A stretch of 64,000 bases of DNA from Zhengitettix transpicula (Eukaryota > Arthropoda > Insecta > Orthoptera > Tetrigidae): positions 100,091,738-100,155,737 of the forward strand of contig CM073593.1 in NCBI GenBank assembly GCA_037074705.1. Reading direction: 5' to 3'. Below, piece by piece: positions 23,580 to 35,190 of the stretch. The first letter of the stretch is position 1; the number at the start of each line of letters is the position of its first letter. Position numbers and translations under genes: made by a program. The notes beneath the pieces were generated by a model. The model saw nothing but the letters and a program-made list of their open reading frames with translations, searched no databases and was not told the DNA's origin.

Positions 23580-24750
23580 TTACATATTAGATCTAATTCA
23601 ATAAATACGTAACAATGAATTTTATTTCGATTGTTTGTGTCATTATTAACATTAATGTGAATGTTTGTGTGATCGTCTTATTCGAGAAATAGATCACGAT
23701 AAATATTATTTCTATTGTTTTTGTTATTACTAACATTAATGTGAATGTGTTTGTGATCGTCTTATTCGAGAAATAGATCACGATAAATTTATTTTGATTG
23801 TTTGTGTCATTATTAACATTAATGTGAATGTGTTTGTGATCGTCTTATTCGAGAAATGGATCACGATAAATTTTATTTCTATTATTTGTATCATTATTAA
23901 CTTAAATGTGAATGTGTTTGTGATCGTCTTATTCGAGAAATAAATGACGATAAATATTATTTCGATTGTTTGTGTCATTTTAAACATTAATGTGAATATG
24001 TTTGTGATCGTCTAATTCGAGAAATAAAGCACGATAAATTTTGTTTCTATTGTTTGAGTCATTTAAAACATTAATGTGAATGTGTTTGTGATCGTCTTAT
24101 TCGAGAAATAGGTCACGATAAATTTTATTTCTATTGTTTATGTCATTATTAACGTTAATGTGAATGTGTTTGTGATCGTCTTATTCGAGAAAAAGATCAC
24201 GATAAATTTTGTTTCTATTGTTTATGTCATTATTAACGTTAATGTGAATGTGTTTGTGATCGTCTTATTCGAGAAATAGATCACGATAAATTTATTTTGA
24301 TTGTTTGTGTCATTTTAAACATAAATGTGAATTTGTTTGTGTTCGTCTTAGTTGAGAAATAGATCACGATAAATTTTGTTTCTATTGTTTGTGTCATTAT
24401 TAAACATTAACGTGAATGTGTTTGTGATCGTCTTATTCGAGAAATAGATCACGATAAATTTTATTTTGATTGTTTGTGTCATTATTAACATTAATATGAA
24501 TGTGTTTGTGATCGTCTAATTCGAGAAAAAGATCACGATAAATTTTGTTTCTATTGTTTGTGTCATTATTAATATTAATGTGAATGTGTTTGTGATCGTC
24601 TTATTCGAGAAATAGATCACGATAAATTTATTTTGATTGTTTGTGTCATTTTAAACATAAATGTGAATGTGTTTATGATCGTCTTATTCGAGAAATAAAT
24701 CATCATAAATTTTATTTCAATTGTTTGTATTATTTTTAACATTAATATTA
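23580..24750. repeat. 84-bp tandem array, about 14 units
   Basis: Units share GTGATCGTCTTATTCGAG, AAATAGATCACGATAAAT and TTGTTTGTGTCATTATTAAC. Because 84 is 28 codons, frames on the minus strand repeat the same peptide pattern without stops, which produces spurious ORFs at 23593-23781 and 23778-23987. GATCGT and ACGATC-type words make each unit partly self-complementary (GTGATCGT with ATCACGAT). Confidence 0.9.
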
Positions 24751-25159
24751 ACGAGTTGAAGATCCGTGCCAACACCGGGAAAACCTAATTATTTGTCAGA
24801 AACAGCTTTACCGATAATATCAATTTGGTGACTGGGGGACGACGTTTACGTGGGTGACGGAACGTCGTATAAGAAAGGTTGCAAAAATGCTCGTGAGGCC
24901 TCAGGGACATGTTGAAATATTAGTATTTTTTTTTGCACGTATGGTAACTGATGGTGAAACTGAGATAGAACAATGACTGGCAGCAACAAAGGGGAATAGC
25001 TTACTTCTTGACAGGAAGATCACAGAAGCAGAGGACGCCGCATCCTATTTTCTTAAAGGCGACAACCGCCATAAAAATGCAAATTCTACAATTATCCATT
25101 CATGTGGATGTCACATTTCTTATTAAGTGGAATTGAATATTTTTATTATATTATAATAA

Positions 25160-25480
25160 ACTGCAATTTTGTTTTAAAAAAATATTATGAGATAGAATGT
25201 ATTAAAAATCTGTGACTATCACGTTTTTTTGACAAGAATTTTAGAATTTTAATCAAAAATATTTTTTTTATTAATTCACATTATATATAATTTAACACTT
25301 ATATATTAAATACCACAATAGCTTCTTCTTCTAGAGGAATTGTTACATCGTCGCTGTAGCCATCGAGCAGTGAATTTAAACCAACTGTTTTGTTTTTATA
25401 CTTTCTCTATTTTGCTTTCTGATCTTATCTATTGTTTTTCTTTAGGATTCTTCCTCTCTTTGCTTGGTCTGTTCTTTATG
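25160..25480 (+). repeat. Dispersed family H, first copy
   Basis: Matches 33040-33345 in the same orientation. Shared words include ATCTGTGACTA, GAATTTAAACCAAC, ATCTATTGTTT and CTTTAGGATTCTTCCTCTC. Length is about 310 bases. The copies are well diverged and the ends are not sharp. No coding content is recognised, although a 108-codon frame overlaps this copy. Confidence 0.6.
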
Positions 25481-26283
25481 TTTTACTCCGACAACGGAGT
25501 ACCTCAAAAAACTAATAAAAATAGTTCATCAAACGTTGTGAAAAATTTCTCAATATTACTGAATGTGCCGTTGAGGCTGAAATGTACGATAAAAGCCTTC
25601 AGGTTATATTATTCCTATGTTTTCCGTAAAACCGTAATTGTATACAGGTGCTCGTTAGAGGAATAATTAATATGTTGGTATTTAGAATTCCACAAAATAC
25701 TGGGTCTATCTTCTCCTTGAGAGGGAAAAAAAAACTTATTATAACAGTTACGAGTGGAGCAAATTAATACTGGAAGACGTAAAATTGTCACTTACGAATG
25801 AATCTTACAGGTTTTTAAAGTCGTTAGGGAAGGAAGGGCTTTCAAACTCTCCTTAGCGTGAATACAGCTCCTGTTCTTTTTAATTCGATTCGGCACTCAT
25901 TCATTCGCAAACTCGTTCAATGGACGGCTCTATCTTTCATTATAATGAAGTTTTTGCTCATTTCTTCTTCTCCGTTCAGCTTCAGTTCCCATAAAACCGG
26001 AACACTCGCGGTCACTACGTCCAGTTGAGAATATTACAAAGATGTCACTGATTAGGTTGGTTTTTTTTTACCACTGTAGGATATCTCTAACAAGTTTTTC
26101 GAAATTTCAGAAATAATTACGACTTTAAAAGGAGATACATAATAAGCATTCGTGCATATAAAGAGGCCGTGTCGAAATGAAATGAAATGAAAATATTACA
26201 AACAACTCAGTGGATTGTGTCAATTGTGGGTTAATTCGTAATGTTATGACGTTTAGGAATTTTAGAATTGAGATAACACAGAA
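25481..26283. other. Spacer, no gene seen
   Basis: AT-rich to balanced DNA with short frames only and no match to other families. Confidence 0.4.
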
Positions 26284-26293
26284 ATACAATTTT

Positions 26294-26803
26294 CTCTCGC
26301 AGGCAGAACCTTGTAGGAGAGACACGAAGAGGCTATCTTTGGGGATGCCTTTTCCTCTCCCTTTTTGAACTAAGGTTCCCGCAAGCCGAGGCACCTCGGC
26401 CTGTTCTGAGAGGTGTATGTTCCAGGGTCACAGACCTTAGGCATAGGGTAAGAGTTGTCCGCTGTTCCCATTGGAATAGTCGGCCAGCTACCTTCTAAAC
26501 TGCTCGAGGCACGGAGAAGGGAATGCTGCGTCCCCGCAGCAAACTCGTCTCTCGCTATCGGAAGGGCGTGGGACAAGTACCCAATGCCCGACCTACCTGA
26601 TGCAGGTTTTTCTAGGGTTTTCCCTGCATTTCTTTAGGTGAATACCGGGAAGGATCCTTGAACCACAGCCCGGGGCCCCTAGTTAACCCTTGGCTACCTT
26701 CCTCTACCCTTCCGCATCCCGCCTTTCAAACCCCTTCCTATGCTAATAAAGAAGAGTTGCCCAACGTGGATTACCCTCATGTAGCCTGTTACCCTAAAAA
26801 AGT
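26294..26803 (+). mobile_element. Family A retroposon, copy A9, with target-site duplication
   Basis: Sense copy from CTCTCGCAGGCAGAACC to GTTACCCTAAAAAAGT. It is flanked by the direct repeat ATACAATTTT at 26284-26293 and 26804-26813. A 10-base duplication next to an A-tail is the mark of LINE-type retroposition. Confidence 0.9.
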
Positions 26804-26885
26804 ATACAATTTTAGTACAGACCACGCCGTAAAACGAGGTTTAATGTGCTGAAAAACATTATAAATTTGACTTCGGTAATTACTG

Positions 26886-26887
<2 letters not shown>

Positions 26888-26942
<55 letters not shown>
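26888..26942. repeat. (TA)n microsatellite
   Basis: About 54 bases of nearly pure TA. Confidence 0.95.
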
Positions 26943-26946
<4 letters not shown>

Positions 26947-27087
26947 CCCCGATAACAAGGTGTGTTTTATTAATTTAAAATTAAAAATATAATAATACCA
27001 ATTAATCCTATAATTTGTTCTAAAAAATCTTTTTTATGGCACATTGTCCTATTATCAATTTTTAAGCTAGAGTTTCTTTAAAGCTAA

Positions 27088-27310
27088 TAATAAGAAAGAT
27101 AGCAAATTCAGACAGAAAAGTGATAATGTAAATACCACACAACGTTTCTGGGATCCTTGTTACTTTCTTCAGGTTCTGAGAAGAGCCTAGAGCGACACAA
27201 CTGCACTCGTCACTTAACAAAACTCTGAAAGAAAGGGACAAGACTCCCAGAAACTTTGTGTGGTATTTATATTACCCTTTTTGTCTGAATTGGTTATATT
27301 TCTTATTATT
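27088..27310. mobile_element. Penelope-tail palindrome (family D)
   Basis: Two family D ends in inverted orientation, about 85 bases each, around a 51-base loop. Each arm reads, outward, from a CTGAARAAAG core through an AGGATCCCAGAAAC-type stem, ACCACACAA, a T-rich stretch and TTCAGACA, to a TTCTTATT tail. The left arm is on the minus strand, the right on the plus. The same sequence flanks the Penelope-like coding remnant at 61.4-62.4 kb, so these are taken as terminal pieces of that family. Confidence 0.65.
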
Positions 27311-27944
27311 AAATTTAAATCAGACGTATTTTTTTAATTTATTGAAGGCTATTAATTTTATCATTATTATTTGCATGTTTATTTAATATATGTTACAGCT
27401 TGGGTCTGTTTTTTTTTACATGGAAGCGAATACTTTAACTCATTCGTCCAGTAACAATTTTTTTTTACTAAAGGATTTATGCCTTTTCATGGCCCTATCT
27501 GTAATTTTTTTTGTCTATTTACTAATTCCGGATTACCTCCCAATACATGTCCTAGTAAAGTTCTTTTACCACTTTAAAATATTATGATTCACCTAACCAA
27601 ACCCCTATATAAGGATTTGAAAAACAAAAGCAATCCCCGATTAGTATTAATATGACGGATGAAGTTTTGTATCGCTTTTTGTTACGCCTCTGTATAACGA
27701 CAATACGAAGTTCCATCAAAATATGACCTCCAGGAAAGTTACATAACGTCCGTTTCGTTCCATGGAACAGACAAAAGTATAATGTTATTTATATATTTTT
27801 TTAATCGTGTAAAATTTCCACATCCAATGATGTGTGAATACAAATTTATGTTTATAGTCAGTTTGCTAGAAAACGATGACGGTGAATGTAATCGAAACGT
27901 TCCGTTAACAGCTTTTTACTTAAATGAAAAAAATTAACGTCGGG

Positions 27945-28150
27945 TTGAAAATTAATAATAGCCAAATACAGACATAAATAAGTGATAGTATAAATACTTT
28001 TGAGTTATGTCAACTGACTAGTGCAGTTGTGTCGCTCTAGGCTCTTTATAGCACCTGAAGAAAGGGACAAGGATCCCAGAATCGTGTGGTATTTATATTA
28101 TCACTTATTTTGTCCGTATTTTTCTATATTTTTTTATTGTTACATTTTCA
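27945..28150. mobile_element. Penelope-tail pair (family D)
   Basis: Short minus-oriented piece (27945-28005) facing a plus-oriented tail (28010-28150) with GTGCAGTTGTGTCGCTCTAG, CACCTGAAGAAAGGGACAAG and ATCCCAGAATCG. Inverted arrangement as at 27.1 and 56.2 kb. Confidence 0.6.
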
Positions 28151-29870
28151 CTCACTAAAAATCCCTGAGAATATTTTATTTATTCTTTACACCGAGAATT
28201 TTTATGTTGTTTTATAACTTCATCACATTTGTTTAATTTCCCTTCATGTATTTATACCACTATATGTAAGTTGCTAATACGTACTAAATAATCGACATTA
28301 TGATAAGATAAATTTACAGTAAATTGTGTAAAAGAAATGACTTTCTTAGCGTAGTTACGATCGGGGATCTTTCCTTATTATTGCATTTGTGAAAACGATC
28401 GAATCGAGTGAGTTTTTCCAGCTCTTGAAGCAACTTCAACGGGTAGAACAAGATCGTTGGCACCGTGTTACATGATATCCATCTCCTGGAATTCCAGAGC
28501 CCCCGAGGCTTTCTAGCTGGCGGTCACGTTCCAGCCTCACAGAAGCTGTGGCCACTAATAGGGAACCCGTTGTGTAATTCATGCATAAATAATTTACACA
28601 AAGTGTGTAAGGTTACAAATTATCTTTTTTATATCATTCTGTCTTGAATATTTTATAATCCATTGTAATTATATAAATAAATGGCCAAATAACAGACAAT
28701 AATAAATGATAAATAAATACCTTACAAGTAATTTATTGCTAATTGTCGGGTATTTGGCTATTTATTTATATAATTAATATAATTTTAACACAAACGTTTT
28801 ATATTATAATTCATATTTAAAAAGCAAGAGGAAATAGTCCACAGCAAGGGAGAAAGTTGTTATATTTATCTGATTACAATTGAACTAAAAATAAGTCAAA
28901 CTGCCAACTGGTCAGAAACATTTAAATTAAAATGAAATAAAATATAATCGGACATCATTAAATAAAAATTAGAAATATCTTTGTTTTAGAACAGCTTTAG
29001 ATGCAAATATTATTATTATATTTACAAAACTGAATATATTTTATTTATTGTAGTATAAATAAATATTTAAAATTGCAGCTGAATGTTAGTTTTCATTTTA
29101 TTAGAGTGTTTTCGATATGTCGGCTGTTTTATTCGTTAAAACTTATTGCGTCCTTCCATAAATGTGATGATTATTTTCTTTTTAATTTTATTGTTTATGC
29201 GGAGTATCTATCTTGTGGCACTTAAATTTATGAATCACCTAAATGGAAACAACAAGGATTACAGAAACGTTGTGTGGCAATTATTGTATCATTTCCTTTT
29301 GTGTATAATTTGGATATTTATTCTCCGTGTATACTATTTTGCACGATAAACTATAATACACTTCTTTCCTGAGGTGGACGACTGTTCATTACTATCGTAG
29401 TTAATATAATATGGCATATTGACTCCTAATGTACCGCGAGGGCAATGTAACGCAACACTCAACTCGGGTGGGCAACGAAGATTGCATACACGGTAGGCGC
29501 TTTTTGTTAAAATGCTTTGTAGCTGTACGTCAACAGGTGACGGAGCGTCTGCGGAATACAAACTATTTTCTGATAACTATAAAAATATGTTTATGGGCTG
29601 TAAACACGAGATGGATCGACAAGGATCCCAACAGTCCGAAAGATTTTAAAGTGACATTTTTTTAAAAAATAAAACTGCCATCGTTAATATTTTAATATCA
29701 TCATGAATTTCTCTAAATAGACATTTACGTATATAAGGAGGATGCTACTCAGCTGAGGTCCAAATATTTGAATGTTAAGAGCCACTTGTACAAAATAAGT
29801 AAATAAAAGCATTCAGATATAAATCAAATATTGAAGACTTTCCCGGTGTAATTGTTGGATAAACAATTTT
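28151..29870. other. AT-rich spacer, no gene seen
   Basis: Includes an imperfect inverted repeat at about 28665-28770 around ATGGCCAAATAACAGACAAT and TTGTCGGGTATTTGGCTATT, probably another decayed tail pair. The patch 28440-28580 is less AT-rich. Frames of 60-78 codons have no recognisable domain. Confidence 0.4.
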
Positions 29871-29978
29871 TGGTTTTCACACGGGTATAATATATTAAGA
29901 CTTCGGCTAGAATATGACGACAGAGCTTTTAGTCGTCGAAACCTCGCGTCTTAATATATTATACCCGTGTGAAAACCG
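29871..29978. repeat. Palindrome 1: 31-base arms around a GACGAC/GTCGTC hairpin
   Basis: Arms 29871-29901 and 29948-29978 match at 30 of 31 positions when inverted. The 46-base spacer holds CTAGAATATGACGACAG and GTCGTCGAAAC, a smaller hairpin ending in GAAAC. Its upstream flank TTGAAGACTTTCCCGGTG also occurs, inverted, beside palindrome 2, so both belong to one family. Confidence 0.9.
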
Positions 29979-29989
29979 AGAACTGTTGA

Positions 29990-30280
29990 TCCATTCAGAT
30001 ATATACTTGTTCTATATAAGCGCTTCCTTACAATGCTGTAAATTATAACTACAAATAATGCAAATACTCTTCTTCTTGTTATGTAAATGTTTGAGATTGT
30101 CCTCACACGTAGTTTTCCCCTCGGGACTTTCGTACTCGTAGAATCCCACGAAGCAACTGACGGGTTTCCTATGTTACTTGAGTTGTAATCCTAATCGCGT
30201 TATTGTGCAAATGATATTAATCACGTGGGAGATTATCATCTCTCCCCGCTGAAGTACAGCCTCAAAAACAAACAACGCCC
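29990..30280. other. Spacer, no gene seen
   Basis: Mixed composition; no repeat or coding signal. Confidence 0.4.
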
Positions 30281-30645
30281 GAAGACACATAAACATTCCC
30301 AGATAAAGACCGAAAGCTTGGTTTCTGGAATCTTAAAGACAATGGGCGCGACCCTTGGCGGAATCTATAGAGAGAGACGCCGATGTGTAATTTAAATCAG
30401 ATCCAGATAACGTATATGGGAAATTAAGCAAAGAGATTGTTTTGAGAGTCGCAGATAAAAGGTTCATTTGGGATTCACGACGAGGCTGGATCTGGCCGGC
30501 GGCGGTTAGGCTGGACTACACGCTCCAATCGTGATAATGATCCTGATTGCCGCAACAGACAACGCCGCAGTGCTGACAACTTGTTTATCTCCGTATTTAT
30601 TCTACTCTTAACAATAGTTCCGACTTGCGTCCGCTAATATTTACT
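30281..30645. other. Unmatched GC-richer island, possible conserved non-coding element
   Basis: About 360 bases of balanced composition inside AT-rich DNA, with words such as GGGCGCGACCCTTGGCGG and GGCCGGCGGCGGTTAGG. It is not repeated in the window and has no long open frame on either strand. The contrast with its surroundings suggests selective constraint, for example an enhancer, but that is inference. Confidence 0.3.
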
Positions 30646-32224
30646 TTCCCTCAAATGGGAAATTAATTAATTAATCTTATTTCAATAAAACCAATACACA
30701 CTCTTCTGGAAACCGTCTACAAATGAAATGATCATTTTTAATACACACAATTACTTTTTACATAAATTATTTACAGTGGACACATACCTTAGTGTCTGGA
30801 TAATAAAACATATTTTTATATGCATATATAATCACTTATTTTAAATTTCTTCCTGAAAGTATTTTATACTCCATCACTTTATAGTGAATTAAAAATTGAC
30901 TATATTTTATAAGGTGACGTAGTTCTATCGAAGGTAATATATCGATAATTTATATCGCTGTTTTCCTTAACTTAATATATATACATCTAATTTAGAATAA
31001 TTGTACAATCAGCATTATTTATCATATCTTTACATTTTTTTAAAATTATACTATCCTTGATTAAATAAAATTATGGTTTTTAAAGCGTATTCTCAAACGT
31101 TATTTTCGCTATTATGAATATATAAAAATTATTTTATTAATAAATTATCGTAATGGAAAACGATGTTTATTAACATATCAAATAATAATTTAGGTTCTAT
31201 TCAGACAGAATTCTCAGAAATATATTTTAGTAAAATAAAAAAATTACTTCATTTTAATCAAATAAAATTTGAAATGACTAAATATAATTTTTTTAACTAT
31301 GAATATAATTTTAGTTGTGGAACATCAATATTTAGTCAAAAATTTAGTAGACAAAATTCCTAAAAGTGTGGACTTGTATAATTTTTATTTAATTCTGTTT
31401 TAATTTTTTTATATTATATCTAAATATATCTATAATTAATCTGTCATATTTAGTTGATTTATTAATTTAAATTTCAATAAAAGTCTGATAATTGATACTA
31501 TTAATTGCAGTTATAAATGTATGTGGAAAAATCCCGACACATTAGATGAAAAATAAGTATAATGAGACTGTTTTTTGGTTTTATTGAGGTAAAGGTTAAC
31601 TATAACAATAGTTCAATGTAACTAAATATGCTGACAAAAATATTATGTATTAAATAGTACGTCACTGTTTAGTCTTTGGTATCTCTTTTATTTCAAACCA
31701 CATTAATAGTTCCCTTATCCGAAAAGAGGACGAAACGTCGTTAAATTAGTTCTTCTTAATCAACATAAGAATTTTTTTAGTCAGGGCTGTAGATGTTTTT
31801 ATTTATAATAGTATCATATATACTTAATTAAGACACACATATATTGACGCGAATTCTAAAAAAAAACATATACAGGAAAAGGAAATTAACGGCATAGAAT
31901 TAAGGAAAAGAAAGATTGAAAGACATGGATAGTGCGTGGAGATAAAGAAATAGCTAAGAAAAAGTCGATCAACCACAATCAGGAAATTATGAAGGGAACA
32001 TTCAAGGTGAAGTAAGTAGGAAATTTCTTGTAAATTATTACGCCCACTTCGTAGTCGTACACAGAACGGAAACGTTGAGTTCTAGATAAAAATATGCGGA
32101 AACCAGCGGGGATTTTTTTTGACTCAACTAGCACGGAATAATTTAACAGACACGAAGATTAATTTGGGCTAGTGTAGGAGAAAATGGAAATCAACATTAC
32201 GTTTTTTTTAAGAAGCAGTACAAT
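30646..32224. other. AT-rich spacer with one partial motif
   Basis: Very AT-rich. Near 31720-31740 GAGGACGAAACGTCG gives a partial relative of the GAAACG motif, but without a clear CTGANGA partner. No gene seen. Confidence 0.4.
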
Positions 32225-32567
32225 AAATCTATAATTACCGGGAAGTTTAATCCAAAAGTAATGCACTGCATTTACTCGTAGTTTAAAATTATATTTTTAT
32301 CCTTCAGCTTTCCTTTATGTTTTAGTGTTCCTTAAGAACTGAATTGCATTATTCCACATAATTCCCAACCCTCTCACCTGCCATACGACGCCTAGGAACT
32401 GTATACCCGCATAGTAAAAGTCTGCCACTGCAATGACTATCCCGATTATTGGCGTTCCCTCTTTCTCCAATTGCCCACTGTGCACCGCCATGCTCCTTTT
32501 TCAAACTCTTGTGGACGTTTCCCACTATCTCGTTCTCACCGCACAGGAATTCTATAACAGCACTTTT
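32225..32567 (-). pseudogene. Mariner-like transposase remnant (N-terminal part), broken by family A
   Basis: The minus-strand frame reads SAVIEFLCGENEIVGNVHKS, then LKKEHGG, and ends near GNANNRDSHCSGRL. This pattern (AVIEFL, a helix with IH/VH..LK..YG-like spacing, then a DSH.SGR block) resembles the first helix-turn-helix and linker of Mos1/mariner-type transposases. The catalytic DDE part is absent. Downstream on the same strand, TGCATTACTTTTGGATT resembles a mariner terminal repeat, so the element appears internally deleted. The start is lost: upstream codons come from the A-tail of a family A copy. Confidence 0.45.
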
Positions 32568-32787
32568 TTTGTTTGTTTTATAGGGCAACAGGCTACATGA
32601 GTGTAATCCACGTTGGGAAACTCCCCTTTAATACCATAGGAAGGGATTTGAAAGGGGGGATGTGGAAGGGTAGAGGAAGGCAGCCAAGGGTTAACTAGGG
32701 CCCCCGGGCTATATTTTAAGGACCCTACCCGGCATTCGCCTAAAGAAATGCAGGGAAACCCCTAGAAAAACCTGCATCAGGTAGGCC
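32568..32787 (-). mobile_element. Family A retroposon, copy A10
   Basis: Antisense copy with a T-rich tail side, truncated after CATCAGGTAGG. Its A-tail abuts mariner-like transposase codons, so it inserted into that element. Confidence 0.8.
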
Positions 32788-32791
32788 CACG

Positions 32792-32905
32792 TCTTTTTAG
32801 GGCAACAGGCTACATGAGGGTGATCCACATTGGGCAACTCCCCTTTAATAGCATAGGAAGGGATTTGAAAGGGGGGATGCGGAAGGGTAGAGGAAGGTAG
32901 CCAAG
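32792..32905 (-). mobile_element. Family A retroposon, copy A11 (short)
   Basis: Only the 3' ~110 bases, beginning TTTTTAGGGCAACAGG directly after A10 and ending AAGGTAGCCAAG. Another head-to-tail insertion. Confidence 0.8.
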
Positions 32906-33039
32906 AGAGAGCAACCATTTTGTAGACATGCTTTGACAGCACCACTTACGAGAACTGGCTGAAATAATTTGGAAACGTGCGTGAATGATTTATCTATAAA
33001 TTCCACAAATATTTGATACTGATATATTTAATATTATGA

Positions 33040-33345
33040 TCTAGAATGGAAGAAAATCTGTGACTAGAACTTTTTAAAAATAATTTGTCAAGAAATTTTG
33101 GTATATTTAATCTAGAATAATTATTTAATTAATTCACATTTTATATATTTTAACAATTATTTATTGAATACCACCATAACACATCCTTCTGAAGGAACTG
33201 TTACATCCTCGCTGAAACCGTCGATCAGTTGAATTTAAACCAACGGTTTTTAAAGTTTTTCTATTTTGCTTGCTGATATTATCTATTGTTTGTCTTTAGG
33301 ATTCTTCCTCTCATTGTTTTGTCTCTTCTCTTATTCTTTATTCGT
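33040..33345 (+). repeat. Dispersed family H, second copy
   Basis: Counterpart of 25160-25480, in the same orientation and with the same order of shared words. Confidence 0.6.
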
Positions 33346-34100
33346 AATTTTATTGGGTATGAGGTGATTGAGGGGCGAAGGTTTCTTGATGTTGTTGGTT
33401 TGTTCGTTGTGACGTTTCTTGAGATTTTGTAATCGTACGTGAATCGAACAACAGTCGAGTGCTCTGGCCGTTTTCCTCAAACAGTAAGCAAAGATAATAA
33501 GTATGTGGAGTTGCTGCACGTTTTTCCGCGCACGGACGCTGAAGATGAGAATCGTGATGTAGCACGAGCTCTGTCATCAATCACGAGAGCTTCATCGCCA
33601 CTCATTAGCGGCGGCAGCACTTGTGCCACGTCATACTTATCATTCGCAAGGCCCTATAAATCCATGATTTGCTCTGTCACGGCCATCTTGCTTTCAGTAT
33701 ATTAACTTGAAAACTCTTAAACTAGTTTCTTTACAGCGCGTTTCGAACAGTCGTTAAAACAAAACTTCAAACGAACAGCGTGGGTTTCGATTCTGAAACG
33801 TTTAATATTATTTTTGTGAATGGACGATTTTCCCTGACTGAGGGTCCGAGAACGGCTGTCTGTAATTAATGGCCCGTTGAGCAAGGTTCCAAGTATGCCT
33901 GACATTGGTTCCTCTTCAGTTACTGTAATTGATCTGACGTAATCATAATTCTGCATGTGTTTTACCTTGAGCGACCCGTGTCGAATCTCCTTCAGTCGCC
34001 ATATTCTTTCTTTTTTATGCTCACTACGAAGTATCAGAAACTTTTTACATATTTGCTCCATTTTGAGCTAAAATTTTGTATAAATGGTTCAGGTACCTGT
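33346..34100. other. Low-copy region, no gene recognised
   Basis: Balanced composition and no match elsewhere in the window. A 114-codon minus-strand frame (33717-34061) and an 88-codon plus-strand frame (33439-33705) are present. Neither shows a domain, signal peptide or membrane segment that I recognise, and no splice structure links them. Confidence 0.3.
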
Positions 34101-34106
34101 AATATA

Positions 34107-34616
34107 GCTTAAGAAAGAGAAGGTGTAGACAGGCTATGTATAGGGTAATCCACATGGTGGCAACTCCCCTCTTATACTATAGGAAAAGGAGTGAAAGGGG
34201 GGATGCTGGAGGGTAAAGAAAAGTAGCCAAGGGTTAACTAGGGCCCCCGGGCTATTGTTTAATGATCCTACCCGGAAATTCGCCTAAAAGTGATGCAGGG
34301 AAAACTCTAGAAAAACCTGCATCAGGTAGGTCGGGCATTCGGTACTTGTCCCACGCCCTTCCGAAGGTGGGAGAGGGTTTTCCCCTCGCCTTGACCAGTT
34401 TAGGGGGCAGCTGGCCGATTATTTCAAGAGGAATAGCGGACAACTTTTACCGTACGTCCAAGGTCTGCAACCCCGGAACATACACACACCTTTAAAAACA
34501 GGCCGAGGTGCCTCGGCATGTGGGAACCTTATTTCAAAAAACCAGAGAGAAGTGAAGGCATCCTCCTCCAGAGCTCTCTCAGATGGTTCACTTGCGAGAG
34601 AATGCTCTCACCTGCA
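34107..34616 (-). mobile_element. Family A retroposon, copy A12 (alternative 3' end)
   Basis: Antisense, long copy with the alternative end (GTGTAGACAGGCTATGTATAG). It has lost part of the CTGTGGGGACGCAGC block. It runs to the 5' hairpin region GCGAGAGAATGCTCTCACC. Confidence 0.8.
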
Positions 34617-34905
34617 AAGAAGAAGAAGGTGTAGACACGTTATGCAGCGAAGAAGAAGTAGATGGTGCAGACAGGCTATCTATAGGGTTTTCCACTTGGT
34701 GGCAACTCCCCTCTTAGAGCATGGGAAAGAGAGTGAAAAGGGGGGATTCGGAAAGGTATTACAAGGTAGCCAAGGGTTAACTAAGGCACCCAGGCTATTG
34801 TTTAAAGATCCTACCCGGCAATTCGCTTAAAAGTGATGCAGGGAAATCCTGCATCCAGTAGGTCTGGCATTGGATACTTGTCCCACGCCCTTCCGATGGA
34901 AGGCT
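34617..34905 (-). mobile_element. Family A retroposon, copy A13
   Basis: Begins with AGAAGAAG and GTGCAGACAGGCTATC (alternative end) directly after A12. Truncated at CCCTTCCGATGG. Confidence 0.8.
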
Positions 34906-35190
34906 ACGTTTTTTTTGTTTTGTTTTTAGGGCAACAGGCTATATGAGGGTAATCCACGTTGGGCAACTCTCCTTTAATAGCATAGGAAGGGATTTGAAAG
35001 GGGGGATGCGGAAGGGTAGAAGAAGGTAGCCAAGGGTTAACTAGGGCCCCCGGGCTATATTTTAAGGATCCTACCCGGCAATCGCCTAAAGGAATGCAGG
35101 GAAAACCTTAGAAAAACCTGCATCGGGTAGGTGTGGCATTGGGTACTTGTCCCACGCCCTTCCGATAGCGGGCGAGGAGTTTTGCTGTGT
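34906..35190 (-). mobile_element. Family A retroposon, copy A14
   Basis: Begins with a T tract containing Gs, then the standard end GGGCAACAGGCTATATGAGG. Truncated at GAGGAGTTTTGCTGTG. Third copy in a head-to-tail trio that mixes both 3' types. Confidence 0.8.

Noticed and set aside
33717..34061. 114-codon minus-strand open frame
   Set aside because: No domain, signal, membrane segment or splice context is recognisable; length is within chance for low-copy DNA. Not called as a gene.
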